Positions 35,761 through 45,726 are shown, counted from the first letter of the stretch. The stretch: 64,000 nucleotides of DNA from Acinetobacter lwoffii (GCF_022967985.1 NZ_JALJVC010000001.1:1-64000), one strand, 5' to 3'. Notes: generated by a model not told the origin, from the sequence alone. A program made the numbers and translations.

Positions 35761-37131
35761 TTACTTCTTTGTTTCAGGAAGTACTACATTCAGAATAAGG
35801 GCAGCGATACCACCAGTAGCAACGCCTGAGCTAAAGATATTACGGAATAACTCAGGAAGATGCTCAAGAATTTGTGGAACTTGTGCAACACCTAAACCCA
35901 GCGCCAGTGAAATCGCAATAATCAGCAGGGCACGACGGTCCAGATGGACACCAGACAGAATGTTAATACCAGATGCTGCGACTGCACCAAACATCACCAT
36001 CACTGCACCACCCAGTACCGCTTGCGGAACGGCCTGAATAATACCAGCAACTGCAGGCAGCAAACCAAGAATAACCAGCAAAGCAGCAATCCAGATACCG
36101 ACATAACGACTTGCTACGCCCGTTAACTGGATTACGCCATTATTTTGTGCAAATACGGAACTCGGGAAGGTGTTAAAAATACCGGCAAGGAATGAATTCG
36201 CGCCATTTACCAGTACACCGCCTTTAATGCGCTGCATCCATTTTGGACCATCAACTGGCTGGTTGGAAAGCTTTGAAGTCGCAGTGATATCACCAATCGC
36301 TTCTAAAGAGGTCACCAGATAGATGAATGCCATCGGAATAAACAGGCTCCAGGAGAAGCTTAAACCGAAATGCATTGGGGTTGGAATCTGTACCAACGGT
36401 GCATCTTTTAGACCAGAGAAATCCAGATGTCCCATAAAGCCCGCCAGAACATAACCACAGATTAGGGCGATCAAAATGGCAGAACTTTTTACCCAGGTAA
36501 TCCGGATACGGTTCAGAATAATAATCAACGCCAAGACGGTACAAGACATGATCAGGTTGTCAGCATTGGCAAAAGTTTTATCGCTCATGGCCTGATAACC
36601 ACCGCCCATACTGATTAAACCTTCTTTAATTAAGGTCAAACCAATCAGCAGCACGACAATCCCGGTCACCAGCGGTGTAATCAGTTTTTTGATCCAAGGC
36701 AGAATTTGTGACACGCCCATTTCAATAAATGCACCTGCAATCACCACACCAAAAATAGAAGCCATGACTGCTTCTACAGGTGTACCTGCAGCCACCATGG
36801 CTGAACCAATACCAATAATTGGACCGATAAAGTTAAAGCTGGTTCCTTGGACAATCAGCAGACCGGCACCAAAAGGTCCGACTTTTTTAGACTGTAAAAA
36901 AGTCGCGATGCCCGAGATCACCAAGGACATGGATAAAATCATGTTGGTGTCTTCTTTGGAAACACCGAGTGCCAAACAAATCAGCAGGCCAGGGGTCACA
37001 ATCGGGACAATAATCGCCAGTAAGTGCTGGAATGCAGCTAAAAAAGCAATTAATGGTTTTGGTCGATCTTCCAGACCATATACCAGGTCGAGTTGATCTT
37101 TAGAAGGAGGAGATTGATTAAAATCAGACAT
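35761..37131 (-). CDS. NCS2-family purine permease (uracil/xanthine/urate type)
   Basis: This 456-residue protein has 12-14 hydrophobic segments. It is a nucleobase:proton symporter of the NCS2/NAT family. The NAT signature reads QNNGVIQLTGVASRYVG (residues ~327-343), close to the QNxGxxxxT motif. The C-terminal IIQAVPQAVLGGAVMVMFG is also typical. The exact base (uracil, xanthine or urate) cannot be told. Related named proteins are UraA, XanP/Q and UacT, and the long N-terminus favours the XanQ/UacT side. Confidence 0.9.
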   Translation of the reverse strand: MSDFNQSPPSKDQLDLVYGLEDRPKPLIAFLAAFQHLLAIIVPIVTPGLLICLALGVSKEDTNMILSMSLVISGIATFLQSKKVGPFGAGLLIVQGTSFNFIGPIIGIGSAMVAAGTPVEAVMASIFGVVIAGAFIEMGVSQILPWIKKLITPLVTGIVVLLIGLTLIKEGLISMGGGYQAMSDKTFANADNLIMSCTVLALIIILNRIRITWVKSSAILIALICGYVLAGFMGHLDFSGLKDAPLVQIPTPMHFGLSFSWSLFIPMAFIYLVTSLEAIGDITATSKLSNQPVDGPKWMQRIKGGVLVNGANSFLAGIFNTFPSSVFAQNNGVIQLTGVASRYVGIWIAALLVILGLLPAVAGIIQAVPQAVLGGAVMVMFGAVAASGINILSGVHLDRRALLIIAISLALGLGVAQVPQILEHLPELFRNIFSSGVATGGIAALILNVVLPETKK

Positions 37132-37305
37132 GTGTCAATGCAAATTAAGGCTGGGTGGCGCTATTCTAATCGAGTTACACGTCTTTACAAAATCAAAAAA
37201 GCCCCAACGGAGCAAAAAAAGTTGAGGAGTGTGGTTACAGTGACTATAAAAGTTTTGTATTTTTCTGTATAATTTGCCCTCAAATTACATACGCATTGAA
37301 TTTAC

Positions 37306-39144
37306 ATGTCAGATATTAAAACTCTCCGTAACATCGCCATTATTGCGCACGTCGATCATGGTAAAACCACTCTTGTAGACAAACTTTTGCAACAATCAGG
37401 TGCTCTCGGTGATCGCGCGGGTGAGATCGAGCGTGTCATGGATTCTGGCGCTATTGAAAGCGAACGTGGTATTACCATTCTTGCAAAAAACACTGCAATC
37501 AAATGGTTAGATGAACGTACCAATACTGAATACCGTATTAACATCGTGGACACCCCGGGACACGCCGACTTCGGTGGTGAAGTTGAACGTGTAATGTCGA
37601 TGGTTGACTGCGTACTTCTTCTTGTAGACTCACAAGAAGGCCCGATGCCACAAACTCGTTTCGTAACGCAAAAAGCGTTCGCACGTGGTTTAAAACCAAT
37701 CGTGATTATTAACAAAGTCGACAAGCCAAGCGCGCGTCCAGACTGGGTAATTGACCAAGTATTCGATCTGTTCGATAACTTAGGTGCTTCTGACGAACAG
37801 TTAGACTTCCCAGTTGTTTATGCTTCAGGCCTTCGTGGTGTTGCTGGTCCTTCTCCAGAAGAACTTGCTGAAGACATGACTCCGTTGTTCCAAACGATCG
37901 TAGACATCGTTGAACCACCAGCAGTTGATGTTGATGGCCCATTCCAAATGCAAGTATCTTCACTTGACTATAACAGCTTCGTAGGCGTTATCGGTATTGG
38001 TCGTATCCAGCGCGGTTCAGTGAAATTAAACACACAAGTAACTGTAATCGATAAAGATGGCAAAACACGTAACGGCCGTATCTTAAAAATCATGGGTTAT
38101 CATGGTCTAGATCGCGTTGACGTTGAAGAAGCTTCTGCAGGCGATATCGTTTGTGTAACGGGTATCGATGCACTCAATATTTCTGACACCATCTGTGATC
38201 CGAAAAATGTTGAAGCTTTACCTCCATTATCTGTAGATGAACCTACAGTATCGATGACATTCCAGGTAAACAACTCACCGTTTGCTGGTAAAGAAGGTAA
38301 GTTCGTAACTTCACGTAATATCCGTGAACGTCTAGATCGTGAATTGATTCACAACGTAGCATTACGTGTTGAAGATACTGACAGCCCAGACCGTTTCAAA
38401 GTATCTGGTCGTGGTGAACTTCATCTTTCAGTTCTTATTGAAAACATGCGTCGTGAAGGCTTCGAAATGGGCGTATCGCGTCCGCAAGTAATCATCAAAG
38501 AAATTGATGGTGAAAAACAAGAGCCATACGAAAACGTTACTTTTGACGTTGAAGAACAGCACCAAGGCGCTGTAATGGAACAAATGGGTCACCGGAAAGG
38601 CGAAATGACCAATATGGAAGTTGACGGTAAAGGCCGTATCCGTATTGAAGCCACTGTTCCTTCACGCGGTCTGATTGGTTTCCGTTCTGAATTCCTGACC
38701 ATGACTTCTGGTACAGGGATCATGACGTCTAGCTTCTCGCACTACGGTCCAATGAAGCAAGGTACTGTTGCGAAACGTCAAAACGGTGTACTGATTTCTA
38801 TGGTTCAAGGTACTTGCCTGGGCTATGCACTGTTCACACTTCAAGACCGTGGTCGTCTATTCGCGAAACCACAGTTAGAAGTTTATGAAGGTATGATCAT
38901 CGGTATTAACTCTCGTTCAGACGACATGACAGTTAACCCGACTAAAGCAAAACAGTTAACCAACGTACGTGCTTCTGGTACTGATGATGCGTTAACGCTG
39001 GTTCCTGCGATTGAATATACGCTTGAGCAAGCGCTTGAGTTTATTGAAGATGATGAACTAGTAGAAGTAACACCTAAGTCAATCCGTATCCGTAAGCGTT
39101 TCTTGACTGAAAACGAACGTAAACGTAACCGTTCAGGTAAATAA
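37306..39144 (+). CDS. typA: Translational GTPase TypA/BipA
   Basis: TypA is a ribosome-bound elongation-factor-like GTPase that helps 50S assembly and growth at low temperature. The 612-residue sequence has IAHVDHGKTTLVDKLL (G1, residue ~14), the SERGITI box (G2), NIVDTPGHADFGGEVER (G3, ~74) and NKVDKPSARP (G4, ~130). The C-terminal domain is unique to TypA (SRGLIGFRSEF, ~452). The start has a TATAAT box about 30 bp upstream (37268-37273). It is monocistronic and ends at a terminator. Confidence 0.97.
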   Translation: MSDIKTLRNIAIIAHVDHGKTTLVDKLLQQSGALGDRAGEIERVMDSGAIESERGITILAKNTAIKWLDERTNTEYRINIVDTPGHADFGGEVERVMSMVDCVLLLVDSQEGPMPQTRFVTQKAFARGLKPIVIINKVDKPSARPDWVIDQVFDLFDNLGASDEQLDFPVVYASGLRGVAGPSPEELAEDMTPLFQTIVDIVEPPAVDVDGPFQMQVSSLDYNSFVGVIGIGRIQRGSVKLNTQVTVIDKDGKTRNGRILKIMGYHGLDRVDVEEASAGDIVCVTGIDALNISDTICDPKNVEALPPLSVDEPTVSMTFQVNNSPFAGKEGKFVTSRNIRERLDRELIHNVALRVEDTDSPDRFKVSGRGELHLSVLIENMRREGFEMGVSRPQVIIKEIDGEKQEPYENVTFDVEEQHQGAVMEQMGHRKGEMTNMEVDGKGRIRIEATVPSRGLIGFRSEFLTMTSGTGIMTSSFSHYGPMKQGTVAKRQNGVLISMVQGTCLGYALFTLQDRGRLFAKPQLEVYEGMIIGINSRSDDMTVNPTKAKQLTNVRASGTDDALTLVPAIEYTLEQALEFIEDDELVEVTPKSIRIRKRFLTENERKRNRSGK

Positions 39145-39167
39145 TCGCTAGATTATTTCGGGTTTTC

Positions 39168-39204
39168 AAAAACCGTAATCTTTTCGAAGATTACGGTTTT
39201 TTTT
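39168..39204 (+). terminator. Terminator of typA
   Basis: The 13-bp stem AAAAACCGTAATC/GATTACGGTTTTT with a short loop is followed by T. Confidence 0.9.
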
Positions 39205-39322
39205 ATATTTAAGCGATGCTCACATTGCAATTTACTAAAACGCATTAAATTAAGTCAAAATTAAAAGTATTTACTCAGGTATAATTTGACCCAAAACTTG
39301 AAAATAAAATATGGGAGCAGTT

Positions 39323-39763
39323 ATGAGTATTATTCAAGAATTTAAAGAGTTTGCGATCAAAGGCAATATGATGGATCTGGCGATTGGTGTCATCATCGGT
39401 GGTGCTTTTAGCAAGATCATCGATTCATTGGTGAAAGACATCATTATGCCTTTAATTACCGTGATCACCGGTGGTGGCGTCGATTTTACGCAAAAATTCT
39501 TTATCTTAGGAAGAAACCCAGACAATTTACAATCTTTGGATGCCTTGACTAAGGCGGGTGTGAATGTACTGACTTATGGTAACTTTTTAACGATTTTAAT
39601 TAACTTCTTAATTTTGGCTTGGGTCGTATTTTTATTGGTGAAATTCATGAACCGTTTACGTAAACAAGAAGGCCCAGTCGAGGAAACTCCGACTACTCCA
39701 GCCGATATTGAATTGCTGCGTGAAATTCGTGATGAATTGAAAAAGCGTCCACCTCAAGTCTAA
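39323..39763 (+). CDS. mscL: Large-conductance mechanosensitive channel MscL
   Basis: MscL is a homopentameric inner-membrane pore that opens on hypo-osmotic stretch. The N-terminal [20 protein letters not shown] and [20 protein letters not shown] (TM1) are conserved, and [20 protein letters not shown] is TM2. The start is the ATG at 39323, with GGGAGCAG as ribosome site. An in-frame codon at 39311 would precede it, but the protein would then start before the SD. The length is 146 residues. A TATAAT box sits at 39280-39285. The gene is followed by a dispersed repeat. Confidence 0.94.
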   Translation: MSIIQEFKEFAIKGNMMDLAIGVIIGGAFSKIIDSLVKDIIMPLITVITGGGVDFTQKFFILGRNPDNLQSLDALTKAGVNVLTYGNFLTILINFLILAWVVFLLVKFMNRLRKQEGPVEETPTTPADIELLREIRDELKKRPPQV

Positions 39764-39770
39764 TTTTTCT

Positions 39771-39838
39771 AATCCTCCTAAATCCCCCTTTTATAAAGGG
39801 GGAACTCCTCCCTTTGTCAAAGGGAGGTAAGGAGGGAT
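39771..39838. repeat. C-rich/G-rich palindromic repeat, copy B
   Basis: AATCCTCCTAAATCCCCC and its complement-like GGGAGGTAAGGAGGGATT bracket two inner palindromes, CCCCCTTTTATAAAGGGGG and CTCCCTTTGTCAAAGGGAG. It is the best-preserved of the three copies in this window and lies between mscL and the parvulin gene, converging at both ends. Confidence 0.75.
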
Positions 39839-39847
39839 TTATAAATA

Positions 39848-40132
39848 TTAAAAATCCATCCGAAACTTGATTTCGACCAAATGAAAACCAAACTGGCTTT
39901 TGACCGGGCCATGTAATACACGTTCAGCGGCAGTAAAAACCAGTTTATCAATCACTGGAACCAGCTGGCCTTTCTTTACTTCACCTAGCTCACCGCCACG
40001 TTTGGCAGAATTACAGGTTGAATACTGTTTTGCGATTTTATTAAAGTCGGCACCACTTAAAATCTTCTTTTTAAGCTGCTCAGCGGTTTCTTTATCTTTA
40101 ACCAGAATATGACGCACAATGGCTGTTTTCAT
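39848..40132 (-). CDS. Parvulin-type peptidyl-prolyl isomerase (PpiC-like)
   Basis: This 94-residue single-domain rotamase lacks a signal peptide and is therefore cytoplasmic. Motifs: RHILVKDKETAEQLKKKI (residues ~7-24), GADFNKIAKQYSTCNSAKRG with the usual Cys, then GGELGEVKKGQLVPVIDK and GPVKSQFGFHLVEI. E. coli PpiC is 93 residues. I start at the ATG at 40132. It overlaps the stop of mutM by 4 bp and so is probably co-transcribed with it. Confidence 0.9.
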   Translation of the reverse strand: MKTAIVRHILVKDKETAEQLKKKILSGADFNKIAKQYSTCNSAKRGGELGEVKKGQLVPVIDKLVFTAAERVLHGPVKSQFGFHLVEIKFRMDF

Positions 40133-40989
40133 GACTTTTTCCCTCGTACAGTTGCCACTTTTTTGACAGGGAGCTGAATCTTTTTCAAAGGTTGGCACTC
40201 AGGACAAAAAACTGAAGCCCGTTGTCCCAATTTAATATTTTCAAGTGTGGTCTCGCAGTTCACACACATTTCACCGGCACGGCCATAAGCCAGCAGGGTT
40301 TGCTGAAAATAGCCATTTTCGCCCATGGCATTGGTGTAGTCTCTTAAGGTTGAACCACCCAGATCAATTGCCTGTTTCAAGATACGCTTGATTTCCAGCA
40401 CTAGCTTTTCAATCTGCACCAAGCTTAACGTCGAGGCCGGTTGTGCCGGATGAATCCCCAGATTAAACAGACTTTCAGTCGCATAAATATTGCCTACGCC
40501 CACCACTACATGGTTATCCATAATTGCAACTTTGGTGCCAACATTTTTATTCTTCAATTTTTCAAATAAATACTTGGCATTAAAGTTCTCGCTTAAGGGC
40601 TCTGGCCCCAGCGTATCGATCAATTTGCTTTGTGATTGTGCATCCAGCCAAAGAATGCAGCCAAAACGGCGAGGATCATGATAACGCAGTTCGATATCTT
40701 CAAACTGAATGATTAGATGGTCATGTTTGCGTAATTCTTCATTGCTCTCGCATAGACGGAAACTCCCCGACATGCCTAAATGCCAGAGCATGGTGTCGTG
40801 TTCAAACTCCGCCAGAATATATTTAGAACGGCGAGTGAGCTTCAGTAATTTTTGCCCCACCAGCTTTTCTATATTCTCCGGAATAGGCCAGCGCAAACTT
40901 GACTGACGTACTTCAACACGTTTTACGCGTTGCTCTAATAAAGGCAATAAACTGGTTTTGGTGGTTTCAACTTCTGGTAATTCAGGCAT
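40129..40989 (-). CDS. mutM: Formamidopyrimidine-DNA glycosylase MutM (Fpg)
   Basis: MutM removes oxidised purines, especially 8-oxoguanine, from DNA, then cuts the backbone by beta/delta-elimination. The catalytic Pro2 and Glu3 (PELPEVET) begin the protein. Lys (RRSKYILAEF, ~57) and the C4 zinc finger CVNCETTLENIKLGQRASVF with CPEC (residues ~243-266) complete the enzyme. The 286 residues slightly exceed the usual 270, because of a basic C-terminal tail (LPVKKVATVRGKKS). The parvulin gene follows with a 4-bp overlap. Confidence 0.95.
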   Translation of the reverse strand: MPELPEVETTKTSLLPLLEQRVKRVEVRQSSLRWPIPENIEKLVGQKLLKLTRRSKYILAEFEHDTMLWHLGMSGSFRLCESNEELRKHDHLIIQFEDIELRYHDPRRFGCILWLDAQSQSKLIDTLGPEPLSENFNAKYLFEKLKNKNVGTKVAIMDNHVVVGVGNIYATESLFNLGIHPAQPASTLSLVQIEKLVLEIKRILKQAIDLGGSTLRDYTNAMGENGYFQQTLLAYGRAGEMCVNCETTLENIKLGQRASVFCPECQPLKKIQLPVKKVATVRGKKS

Positions 40990-41389
40990 AACACATCAGT
41001 GGCGAGGGAGATGCAGCTAATATTGGGTGAATTGGCTGGGATTGCAAGCGTTAATCTGGGTGAAATCGCTGGAAAATGACTGGGTATTTCATATTTATTT
41101 AAGCTGGAATTGTTTAAAGAATAAACTGGGTTTCTATGTTTTTATAGCGAATTTTCTTAGAAGGAAATCGAATGGAAATTATCAATACAATTATAAACTA
41201 ATGAAAAATATATAAATAATTTAAGCTTATTAAAATAAAAATTATATTTTTACGTTTAAGACATAACTAAAAGTTTAATGAGTAATAAAAAAAATGCTGG
41301 GAATTTATATGAAAAGTTATGTAAATTCATGCACCTAATAGCAATTTAAAAACCTTGCTTGTTTTTCTCTCCGAATGTTTAGGTTTTAC
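40990..41389. other. 400-bp AT-rich gap before the porin gene
   Basis: This low-GC region between mutM (minus) and the porin (plus) holds many A/T runs and is the likely promoter zone of both. A 62-codon frame at 41027-41215 has no visible ribosome site and a composition unlike a gene, so I leave it out. No palindrome or terminator stands out. Confidence 0.4.
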
Positions 41390-42658
41390 ATGAAATATTT
41401 AGGTCTAGCTCTATTGCCTTTAATGGCTGCCATGACAACCGCTCAGGCGGAATCTGCATTTGATCCACAAGGTCAGTATTTACTGGGGGACTGGAATGGT
41501 CAACGTACAGAACTGGCCCAACAGGGAATTAAATTTGAAGCCAATCTATTAACCGATACTGCTTATCTTGCTGATGGTGGTCGTAATGACGGCGCAGATC
41601 CATTAACTTCTGCCCAATTATGGCTGGGTACTCAACTGGATATGGAAAAGCTGGCGGGATGGAATGGTGTCACTGTACGTGCCGTGATGAGTGCACGCCA
41701 GGGTCAAAGTACCTCTGTTCGTGACTTGCAGGATCCTAATGCACCACAGCTGGCCAATGTACAAGGCACTTTTGGGCGTGGTAATCAGGATAGCCGTCTG
41801 AGCGAGCTGTCTATTGAAAAGAATTATAAAGACCAAGGGCTCAGTATTAAGGCGGGTCGTCTTGGTCTGGGCATGGACTTTAATGTCATGGCTTGTGATT
41901 TTGCCAGTACGGCATTTTGTGCTGCACAGATGGGTAAATGGCAGGGCAATATCTGGATGAATACGCCTGTAGCACAATGGGGTGCGCGCGTGAAGCAGCA
42001 ACTCAATCCTGAACTTGCCGTACAAGTCGGTGTGTATGAGTTTAATCCGGATAGTGGTAATGGCGCTAAAGAAGGTCAAGGCTGGAGTCTGGATACCGAC
42101 CATGCAGATGGCGTGACAATTCCAGCAGAAGTAATCTGGACACCGAAATCATTAGTGAATGGCCTGCCAGGCAGCTACCGGGTTGGCGGGATGTACAATA
42201 CGGCCGATGATGTTGCCAACCAAAAAGATATTGCCAATCCTACTGATGCCAAAAACCGTACCTTTGCAGGCTGGTTAGCTGTAGAACAACAGTTAACGTC
42301 TACAGGTCAGGGCCGTCAGGGTTTGCATTCATTTGCCAACTTTACCTGGCATGACCGCGATACCAATAAAGTGGATAATTCACAACAAATTGGTGTGAAA
42401 TATATCGGTCTTGCGGACAGTCAACCGAACGACATTTTAGGTCTGGCGGTCAACCGTGTGCATGTGAATGATCGCTTTGCTGATTCACGGCCAGCTTTCA
42501 ATGCTGATGCAGAATACAATATTGAACTGAACTATAGCTATAACACAACAAAGTGGCTGATGCTGCGTCCAAACCTGCAATATGTCATTAATCCAGGTTC
42601 AAGCAACAATGTGGATGATGCACTGGTACTCGGTTTGACTACACGAATCATCTTCTAA
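41390..42658 (+). CDS. Carbohydrate porin, OprB family
   Basis: This 422-residue outer-membrane protein has a signal peptide (MKYLGLALLPLMAAMTTAQA) and then a mature part starting ESAFDPQGQYLLGDWNGQRT, the OprB opening with its DWNG signature. The rest has the alternating pattern of a beta barrel and ends with the aromatic terminus TTRIIF, a Phe-type outer-membrane signature. OprB porins carry sugars such as glucose. The gene is not beside a sugar operon here. The start at 41390 is chosen because it begins the signal sequence. 41375 adds five residues. Confidence 0.88.
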   Translation: MKYLGLALLPLMAAMTTAQAESAFDPQGQYLLGDWNGQRTELAQQGIKFEANLLTDTAYLADGGRNDGADPLTSAQLWLGTQLDMEKLAGWNGVTVRAVMSARQGQSTSVRDLQDPNAPQLANVQGTFGRGNQDSRLSELSIEKNYKDQGLSIKAGRLGLGMDFNVMACDFASTAFCAAQMGKWQGNIWMNTPVAQWGARVKQQLNPELAVQVGVYEFNPDSGNGAKEGQGWSLDTDHADGVTIPAEVIWTPKSLVNGLPGSYRVGGMYNTADDVANQKDIANPTDAKNRTFAGWLAVEQQLTSTGQGRQGLHSFANFTWHDRDTNKVDNSQQIGVKYIGLADSQPNDILGLAVNRVHVNDRFADSRPAFNADAEYNIELNYSYNTTKWLMLRPNLQYVINPGSSNNVDDALVLGLTTRIIF

Positions 42659-42682
42659 AGTTTGATCGTTCACGTTATAACT

Positions 42683-42709
42683 AAACAGGCTCTTGGGAGC
42701 CTGTTTTTA
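42683..42709 (+). terminator. Terminator of the porin gene
   Basis: The stem AACAGGCTC/GAGCCTGTT with a TTGG loop is followed by five T. It lies 25 bp after the stop. Confidence 0.88.
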
Positions 42710-42750
42710 TTTCTAGAGTGAAACTGTGCAATAAAAAGAGGAAATACAGC

Positions 42751-43860
42751 GTGGCATTACTATTTCAACCTATTCAATTTGGATCACTGCAACTTCAAAA
42801 TAAAATCGTAATTGCGCCGATGTGTCAGTACTCTGCAACAGAGCAGGGGGAAATTACCTATTGGCACGAGCAGCAATGGGCTAACTATGCCTTATCGGGT
42901 GCAGGTTTATGTATTGTCGAAGCGACTGCGGTACAGCCAGAAGGCCGGATCAGTTATGCCGATCTGGGTTTATGGAATGACGAACAGGCAAAGCAGATCA
43001 AGACTTTACTAGAAAAAGTCAAATCCATCTCCCCGATGCCTTTTGCCATTCAGCTCGCACATGCCGGACGTAAAGCTTCCACAGATAAACCATGGGCAGG
43101 TAAAGGTCAGTTTAAGCCGAATGAAGCACATGGCTGGCAAACTGTTTCTGCCAGTGATATTCCTTTTCAGGCCGATGAACATCCACCTAAGGCATTAAGC
43201 CAGTTGGAAATTGAGCAGGTCATTGCTGACTTTGCAGAAAGTGCCAAACGTGCAGTTGAGGCTGGTTTTGACCTGATTGAGCTGCATGCAGCGCATGGTT
43301 ATTTACTGCATCAGTTCATGTCACCACTTTCCAATAAACGTGATGATCAGTATGGCGGTTCACTGGAGAACCGGATGCGCCTGACTCTGGAAGTATTACA
43401 AGCCATGAAAGCGGCGGTTCCAGAAGGTTATCCAATTGGAGTGCGTATTTCAGCCAGCGACTGGATGGATCAGCCAGACAGCTGGACCATTGATTCTTCA
43501 GTTGAATTGTCTAAAGCACTAGAAGCTGCGGGTGCTGCCTATATTCATATCTCCAGTGCCGGGCTGCATGTCAAACAGAACATTGATGTGAAGCCGAATT
43601 ATCAGGTACCTTTTGCAGATGCGATCAAGAAAGTCGTGAATATTCCCGTGATTGCCGTGGGATTGATTACTGAAGCTAAGCAGGCAGAAGATATTTTACA
43701 AAAGGGCCAAGCCGACGCTATCGCACTGGCTCGTGCCATTCTTTATGATCCACATTGGCCTTGGCATGCAGCGGCAGCACTTGAGGAAAAAATCAAGATT
43801 TCACCACAATATCTGCGCTGTGCACCGCATGGTTTGAATCACCTGTTTGAGCCTTTTTAA
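42751..43860 (+). CDS. NADH:flavin oxidoreductase of the Old Yellow Enzyme family (YqjM-like)
   Basis: This 369-residue FMN enzyme reduces activated C=C bonds of enones with NAD(P)H. It begins with MALLFQPIQFGSLQLQNKIV and the redox-modulating PMCQYS (Cys ~27, Tyr ~29). The catalytic ELHAAHGYLLHQFMSP has the His pair (~180). These are hallmarks of the YqjM/thermophilic-like class. The start is a GTG at 42751 after AAGAGGAAATA. An in-frame upstream GTG at 42718 lacks that site. A terminator separates it from the porin gene. Confidence 0.9.
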   Translation: MALLFQPIQFGSLQLQNKIVIAPMCQYSATEQGEITYWHEQQWANYALSGAGLCIVEATAVQPEGRISYADLGLWNDEQAKQIKTLLEKVKSISPMPFAIQLAHAGRKASTDKPWAGKGQFKPNEAHGWQTVSASDIPFQADEHPPKALSQLEIEQVIADFAESAKRAVEAGFDLIELHAAHGYLLHQFMSPLSNKRDDQYGGSLENRMRLTLEVLQAMKAAVPEGYPIGVRISASDWMDQPDSWTIDSSVELSKALEAAGAAYIHISSAGLHVKQNIDVKPNYQVPFADAIKKVVNIPVIAVGLITEAKQAEDILQKGQADAIALARAILYDPHWPWHAAAALEEKIKISPQYLRCAPHGLNHLFEPF

Positions 43861-43920
43861 CACTGCTTTAGTCTCAGAAATTCTTATAATGGAATATCAC
43901 TGGCAAGAGGAGACTGCATT

Positions 43921-44847
43921 ATGATTTTTGCGGTCATTGTGCCCATATTTTTATTGTTGGCACTGGGTTATCTGACTGTAAAGAGTCAAGTGTTAAGCAA
44001 AGAGCAGGTGGGGACGGTCGGTGCTTTTGTGATTAAAGTAGCCTTGCCCTTGCTGTTCTTTCAGTCCCTTGCCTCCAAAGACCTGCATGAAATCTGGTAT
44101 TTTGAATACTTTGCCGTGTATAGCAGCGTGACCTTACTGCTTTATGGCAGCGGTTTCTGGATCATGCGCCGTCATTTTAAAAATACTCATTCGCAAAGTG
44201 CAGTGCTGTCGCTGGGCGCTGCAATGTCGAATACTGGCCTGATTGGTACGGCTGTGCTCAGTTTATTGATCGGGCAACAGGCGATGACCTATACCTCTCT
44301 GGTGGTAATCATCGAAAGCGTACTGTTGATTCCGCTGGTACTGGTCATGGCGGCGCTGGGTACTCAACATCAGGCAAATCTCGGCGCTATTCTGAAAAGT
44401 GTACTGCTGACCTTGCTGAAGAATCCCTTATTTATGGGAGTAATGCTCGGCATGGGCTGTGCGGTTTTCCAGATTAAAATTCCAGTCTATCTCGATCAGG
44501 TCTTTGCCTTGATTGGTCAGACAGCCTCACCATTGGCCCTGTTTGCCATTGGCGGTGGGATCGTGGGAATGAGTCTGAAATATGTCAATCTGCAAAGTTT
44601 CTATCTGGTATTTTCCAGCAATATCATGATGCCGTTATTGATGTATCTGGGACTGAGCCAGTTAACTGATTTAAGTCAGGAAATGGTCCATGCCGGTACG
44701 CTCATTGCTGCTTTGCCGATGCCGACGATTTTTGGCATGTTGGGACAGGCATATGGTCTGAATGATCGAACCTTAACGCCACTGTTGATGAGTACCATTG
44801 TTGGTTTTATCGTGACCAGTGGCTTAATTGCCTTGTGGTGGGGATAA
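43921..44847 (+). CDS. AEC family transporter
   Basis: This 308-residue membrane protein has about ten hydrophobic segments and the auxin-efflux-carrier fold. FAVIVPIFLLLALGYLTVKS opens it, and the ALGAAMSNTGLIGTAVL region and the ASPLALFAIGGGIVG element match AEC transporters (for example MdcF and YwkB). Members export or exchange organic acids or small metabolites. The substrate is unknown. It follows the OYE gene by 60 bp on the same strand, with a GAGGAGAC ribosome site. Confidence 0.87.
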   Translation: MIFAVIVPIFLLLALGYLTVKSQVLSKEQVGTVGAFVIKVALPLLFFQSLASKDLHEIWYFEYFAVYSSVTLLLYGSGFWIMRRHFKNTHSQSAVLSLGAAMSNTGLIGTAVLSLLIGQQAMTYTSLVVIIESVLLIPLVLVMAALGTQHQANLGAILKSVLLTLLKNPLFMGVMLGMGCAVFQIKIPVYLDQVFALIGQTASPLALFAIGGGIVGMSLKYVNLQSFYLVFSSNIMMPLLMYLGLSQLTDLSQEMVHAGTLIAALPMPTIFGMLGQAYGLNDRTLTPLLMSTIVGFIVTSGLIALWWG

Positions 44848-44875
44848 TCTTTTAGAAGATGAATGCTCTGCTATT

Positions 44876-44905
44876 AAAAAGCCCCAAATTGCATGGGGCT
44901 TTTTA
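44876..44905. terminator. Bidirectional terminator between the AEC gene and the Sel1 gene
   Basis: The stem AAAAAGCCCCA/TGGGGCTTTTT with an AATTGCA-like loop lies between convergent genes. Confidence 0.88.
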
Positions 44906-44928
44906 TATTTTAATTTTGTGGAATTAAC

Positions 44929-45726
44929 TTAACTTTTCTTCGCAGGTACTTTTTTCTGCTCAGCCAGCATTTTATCTACTGCTGCCAAAGATTCCTTGGC
45001 CTGCGGAACATTTTGCTGCGCCAATGCAGCAAAGATTTTCTTCGCTTCTGGCAGGTTTTGCGGAACAATACTGCCATTGGCAAACATATTACCTACTGCC
45101 ATCAGCGCTGGAATATAACCTTTTTTTGCCAGTTCCTGAATGCTGCTTAGGCCTTGCTGAATCGGTTTTTCATCTTTGTTTTTGAAACCGCTGCTGATGT
45201 CATATAAGGCTTTGGCATGAATGGCCTGCATATTGCCTTTGCTGATCAGCGGTTGCAGCTTTTGTAGTCCGGCTTTATTTGACGCTGCCGTATTTTCAGA
45301 AAATAGCAATATGGCCAGATCAATGCTGGCATCATCAAATTTGGCTGCTGAAGCGCGTTCCAGATGCTGTTTGGCTTTGGCCAAATCCTGTTTGAGGCCG
45401 AGTGTGCCGGCTGCATAGTTTTTACCCAGTACATAATTGGCCACCGGATAGCCTTTGCTGGCTGCCTGCTCGTAAAGCTGAATGGCTTTTTTCTCGTCCT
45501 TGGTTGTACCTTGGCCGGTTTGGGTCAAATAGCCTAAGTTATATAAAGCTTGGGCATTTCCCTGACTGGCCAATTGATTCAAAGCGTCATAGGCACCTTT
45601 AAAATTATTGGCTTTGACCATGGCTTCAATTTTTTGGAATTGGGGATCGACTTGATCTTTTACGGTATTTGCCAGAGCGAATTGCGCAGAAAGGGCAAGA
45701 ACTGCAGCGAGTACTAATTTTTTCAT
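44929..45726 (-). CDS. Periplasmic Sel1-like/TPR repeat protein
   Basis: This 265-residue secreted protein has a signal peptide ending AQFALA and then Sel1-like repeats (residues ~50-120: ALYNLGYLTQTGQGTTKDEK and ANYVLGKNYAAGTLGLKQDL). A further repeat (ALMAVGNMFANGSIVPQNLP) lies near residue ~212. Such alpha-solenoids are protein-protein adaptors, used in Acinetobacter relatives in stress and secretion. No partner is encoded nearby. It ends with a Lys-rich tail. The function is inferred only from the fold. Confidence 0.88.
   Translation of the reverse strand: MKKLVLAAVLALSAQFALANTVKDQVDPQFQKIEAMVKANNFKGAYDALNQLASQGNAQALYNLGYLTQTGQGTTKDEKKAIQLYEQAASKGYPVANYVLGKNYAAGTLGLKQDLAKAKQHLERASAAKFDDASIDLAILLFSENTAASNKAGLQKLQPLISKGNMQAIHAKALYDISSGFKNKDEKPIQQGLSSIQELAKKGYIPALMAVGNMFANGSIVPQNLPEAKKIFAALAQQNVPQAKESLAAVDKMLAEQKKVPAKKS

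Noticed and set aside
41027..41215. 62-codon frame upstream of the porin gene
   Set aside because: It has no ribosome site and AT-driven composition, and it ends in a low-complexity stretch.
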